A stretch of 9,174 bases of DNA from Bacillota bacterium (GTDB taxonomy: Bacteria; Bacillota_A; Clostridia; Clostridiales; Clostridiaceae), in contig JAKBFR010000096.1 in assembly GCA_021837545.1 (NCBI GenBank), positions 1 to 9,174 of the forward strand, read 5' to 3'. The notes under the pieces are model-generated. The model did not search any database and was not told where the DNA came from. It saw nothing but the letters and a program-made list of their open reading frames with translations. Each line of letters begins with the position of its first letter. Within the stretch, counting starts at the first letter, position 1. The position numbers and the translations under genes are program-made. Shown here piece after piece: positions 7,817 to 9,174 of the stretch.

Positions 7817-7869
7817 AAAATAATTCCTCCTCTATATACTTTTATTTTGTACAGTAGGAATTATTTTAT
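7815..7869 (-). promoter_or_regulatory. Inverted repeat masking the tepA translation start
   Basis: In the transcript, ATAAAATAATTCCT (7869-7856) is perfectly complementary to AGGAATTATTTTAT (7828-7815) over 14 bp, with a 27-base loop. The downstream arm takes in the 3' half of the Shine-Dalgarno, the whole spacer and the first two bases of the ATG. An AT-rich stem of this type could act as a translational switch, for example one opened by heat or by a protein. As DNA it could instead be an operator. The pairing is seen directly; the regulation is inferred. Confidence 0.5.
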
Positions 7870-7959
7870 TCATGGTTTTAATTTATGGCTATGTTTTAAA
7901 TCAATTAAATACATTCATAAAGCAAAGTAAAAAATTTTTAAAATACAAACCAACCAATA

Positions 7960-7996
7960 TATATCACATAAGATATTTGGTAAATTGTGATATAAT
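7960..7996 (+). promoter_or_regulatory. Extended -10 promoter with overlapping dyad upstream of the acetyltransferase gene
   Basis: TATAAT at 7991-7996 is preceded by TGA (7988-7990), an extended -10; no good -35 lies at the usual distance. A 9-bp inverted repeat, TATATCACA (7960-7968) and TGTGATATA (7986-7994), with a 17-base centre, covers the -35 to -10 region. It would suit an operator for a dimeric repressor. Transcription would start near 8002, about 95 bases before the ATG. Confidence 0.45.
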
Positions 7997-8096
7997 TACA
8001 TAATATGAAACATAATCTAATAATTAATAATAGATAATGACGTAGCAGTAAATAAATGTGTACTATGTTGATAGAATATTGGAGGATAAATTAGAA

Positions 8097-8630
8097 ATGA
8101 AAATATTGGAGAGTAATAGATTAATTTTGAGACCTTGGAATATTTCAGATTTAGATTATTTACATGAGTTTATGTCAAATAAAGAAGTTGCAAATTTAGC
8201 AGGTTTTAATGTAAAAAACAGTAAAGAGGAGAGCTTAAATATTTTAAAGCAATTTATCATAGATTCTTATAATTCATTATGGGCAATTGAATTAAAAAAT
8301 ATTAATAAAGCAATTGGATGGATTGAATTACACAAATATCCAGAAGGAATAGATAAAAATTCAAAAGAAATAGGTTGCGTTTTATCACAAAAATACTGGG
8401 GACAAGGATTAATTCCAGAAGCACTTAATCAAGTCCTTTATTATGGATTTAATGAAGAAAACCTTAATTCTATTGTATGCTCCCACTTTGTAAATAATAA
8501 TCAATCTAAAAGAGTAATTGAGAAATGTTGTTTTAAGTACGTTAAAACTATTAATGATAAAATTTATTATTCCAGGGAAAATAATACAAGATGGAACTTT
8601 AATAGAATATGCTTTTGGATTTCCTTATGA
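8097..8630 (+). CDS. GNAT family N-acetyltransferase (RimJ/RimL-like), C-terminus possibly replaced
   Basis: This is a predicted acetyl-CoA dependent acyltransferase of the RimJ/RimL type; its substrate is unknown. The N-terminus KILESNRLILRPWNISDLDY is the classic first strand and helix of this subgroup. KEIGCVLSQKYWGQGLIPEAL carries the acetyl-CoA binding region (G-Q-G variant), and VNNNQSKRVIEKCCFKYV is the usual penultimate motif N-x-x-S-x-x-x-x-E-K-x-G-F, with Cys in place of Gly. I chose ATG 8097 because GGAGGA (8081-8086) stands upstream and the family normally starts here; the in-frame GTG at 8058 has no comparable site. This gives 177 residues, about normal. The last 15-20 residues (after YYSREN) look unlike the family and overlap an out-of-frame remnant of another gene. 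The 3' end may therefore be a deletion or recombination junction. The strand is opposite to the housekeeping block. Confidence 0.8.
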   Translation: MKILESNRLILRPWNISDLDYLHEFMSNKEVANLAGFNVKNSKEESLNILKQFIIDSYNSLWAIELKNINKAIGWIELHKYPEGIDKNSKEIGCVLSQKYWGQGLIPEALNQVLYYGFNEENLNSIVCSHFVNNNQSKRVIEKCCFKYVKTINDKIYYSRENNTRWNFNRICFWISL

Positions 8631-8814
8631 CTATTGGTTCATATACCAACAAAATAAAGAAAGTTTTCAATTGTTTAGTAATATATTTAATGGAAATACA
8701 GGAATGAATATTAATATATTAAGTCTATTTATTAATATAGTTATTATTTATTATGTATTAGTATTAGTGAAGACAATATATATGAAAATTAATACGAGGA
8801 GCAGTGATAAATAA
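8554..8814 (+). pseudogene. C-terminal remnant of a small membrane protein
   Basis: A second reading frame overlaps the end of the acetyltransferase gene and reads LIEYAFGFPYDYWFIYQQ, then a single membrane helix LSLFINIVIIYYVLVLV, ending in a short basic tail. The GFP-x-x-Y segment followed by one helix resembles small clostridial membrane proteins, but I cannot name a family. The first ATG in frame (8554) has no ribosome binding site, and no open N-terminal part is visible. I read it as the 3' part of a gene whose 5' part was lost when it joined the acetyltransferase gene. It could instead be a functional 86-residue protein translated by coupling. Its stop (8812-8814) overlaps the start of the next broken gene. 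Confidence 0.5.
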
Positions 8815-9140
8815 AGAAATCAAGAATTATAATTAAAATAGTAATAATAATATTAATCATTACTATTTTGTCTATATAATTCGCAAATCGTGCAATATAC
8901 GGTTCTTGGAATGTATTTAGTTATCCTACCAGGGTGTACTTCAATGACTATCGCTATGATATTGGGATAATTGTAGTGTTAGCAGATTATGGAAAGCCCT
9001 AATATGAGGTTTCCAGAAATATTGATAGATTTACAGGCAAAAGAATTTATAGTAAAGAGAAAGACTTTATTGGAAACGGAAAAGTAGTTTATTTGTATTT
9101 GGATGGAGGTGGGGTTCATGACTTTGTTGGAAAGAGATAG
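8811..9140 (+). pseudogene. Decayed gene for a small exported or membrane-anchored protein
   Basis: One frame from 8811 to 9140 reads as a coherent 109-codon protein broken by two stops. Its start codon position is ATA (8811), exactly nine bases after a good GAGGAG (8796-8801); ATG was probably there before. The first residues, KKSRIIIKIVIIILIITI, are a typical positively charged signal or anchor helix. A TAA follows at 8877-8879. The frame then runs through YGSWNVFSYPTRVYFNDYRY to a second TAA at 9000-9002, then EVSRNIDRFTGKRIYSKEKD and VVYLYLDGGGVHDF to a final TAG at 9138-9140. The frame is kept across both stops, so point mutation rather than indels caused the decay. No known family is recognised. 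A sequencing error is unlikely to explain three separate lesions. Confidence 0.6.
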
Positions 9141-9174
9141 GGAAAAGATTGAAGAAGGAAGAGAAGAAACAATA
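9118..9174 (+). CDS. Possible start of a further gene, cut by the window edge
   Basis: ATG at 9118 has a strong GGAGG (9105-9109) eight bases upstream. It reads MTLLERDREKIEEGREETI, still open at the end of the window. The Glu/Arg/Lys-rich repeat style recalls the tails of Rpn-type nuclease or transposase proteins, but 19 residues are too few for a call. It overlaps the end of the decayed gene. It may be a real gene start or a remnant. Confidence 0.3.
   Translation, partial: MTLLERDREKIEEGREETI

Noticed and set aside
8058..8096. GTG at 8058 as the acetyltransferase start
   Set aside because: The ATG at 8097 has a GGAGGA in front and gives the normal family N-terminus; the 13 extra residues would contain that ribosome binding site.

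Overview
The window is AT-rich DNA with purine-rich Shine-Dalgarno sites (AGGAGG, GAGGTGA) and sigma-A type promoters. It looks like a low-GC Firmicute, most probably Clostridium sensu stricto. The protein sequences and the conserved gene order tepA - ftsK/spoIIIE - rimO - pgsA - recA - rny support this. The genus call is inference from gene order, composition and protein style, not from a database search.

About 85% of the window (1-7816) is a chromosomal housekeeping block, all transcribed on the minus strand (right to left). In transcription order it holds: a ClpP-family protease-like gene (tepA type, 7112-7816) with its own terminator; the DNA translocase ftsK/spoIIIE (4555-6942); the ribosomal protein S12 methylthiotransferase rimO (2730-4124), which overlaps the phosphatidylglycerophosphate synthase pgsA (2156-2746) by 17 bp and ends at a clear terminator; recA (849-1961), with a near-ideal promoter and a LexA/SOS box at its start; and the 5' part of rny (RNase Y, 1-551), which runs off the left edge and has its own promoter. 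rimO, ftsK and rny start with TTG, TTG and GTG, each supported by a good ribosome binding site. Together the genes serve chromosome segregation, recombination and repair, ribosome modification, phospholipid synthesis and mRNA turnover. They form several transcription units rather than one operon.

The gaps hold structure. Between ftsK and rimO (4125-4554) is a roughly 115-bp segment, clearly richer in G+C than its surroundings and bounded by a palindrome and a hairpin. It looks like a dispersed intergenic element or a small RNA/peptide locus. Upstream of tepA, a perfect 14-bp inverted repeat folds over the start codon and half of the Shine-Dalgarno. Upstream of ftsK is a 40-nt hairpin. Between recA and rny lie two strong dyads without a terminator-type T-tract.

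The right end (about 7960-9174) is on the plus strand and differs in character. It holds a GNAT acetyltransferase whose 3' end runs into the out-of-frame tail of a small membrane protein, then a decayed exported-protein gene with a lost ATG and two in-frame stops, then the start of a possible further reading frame cut by the window edge. This is an accessory, eroding segment next to a conserved core. I see no CRISPR array, tRNA, rRNA, intact transposase or recognisable new defence or biosynthetic system.
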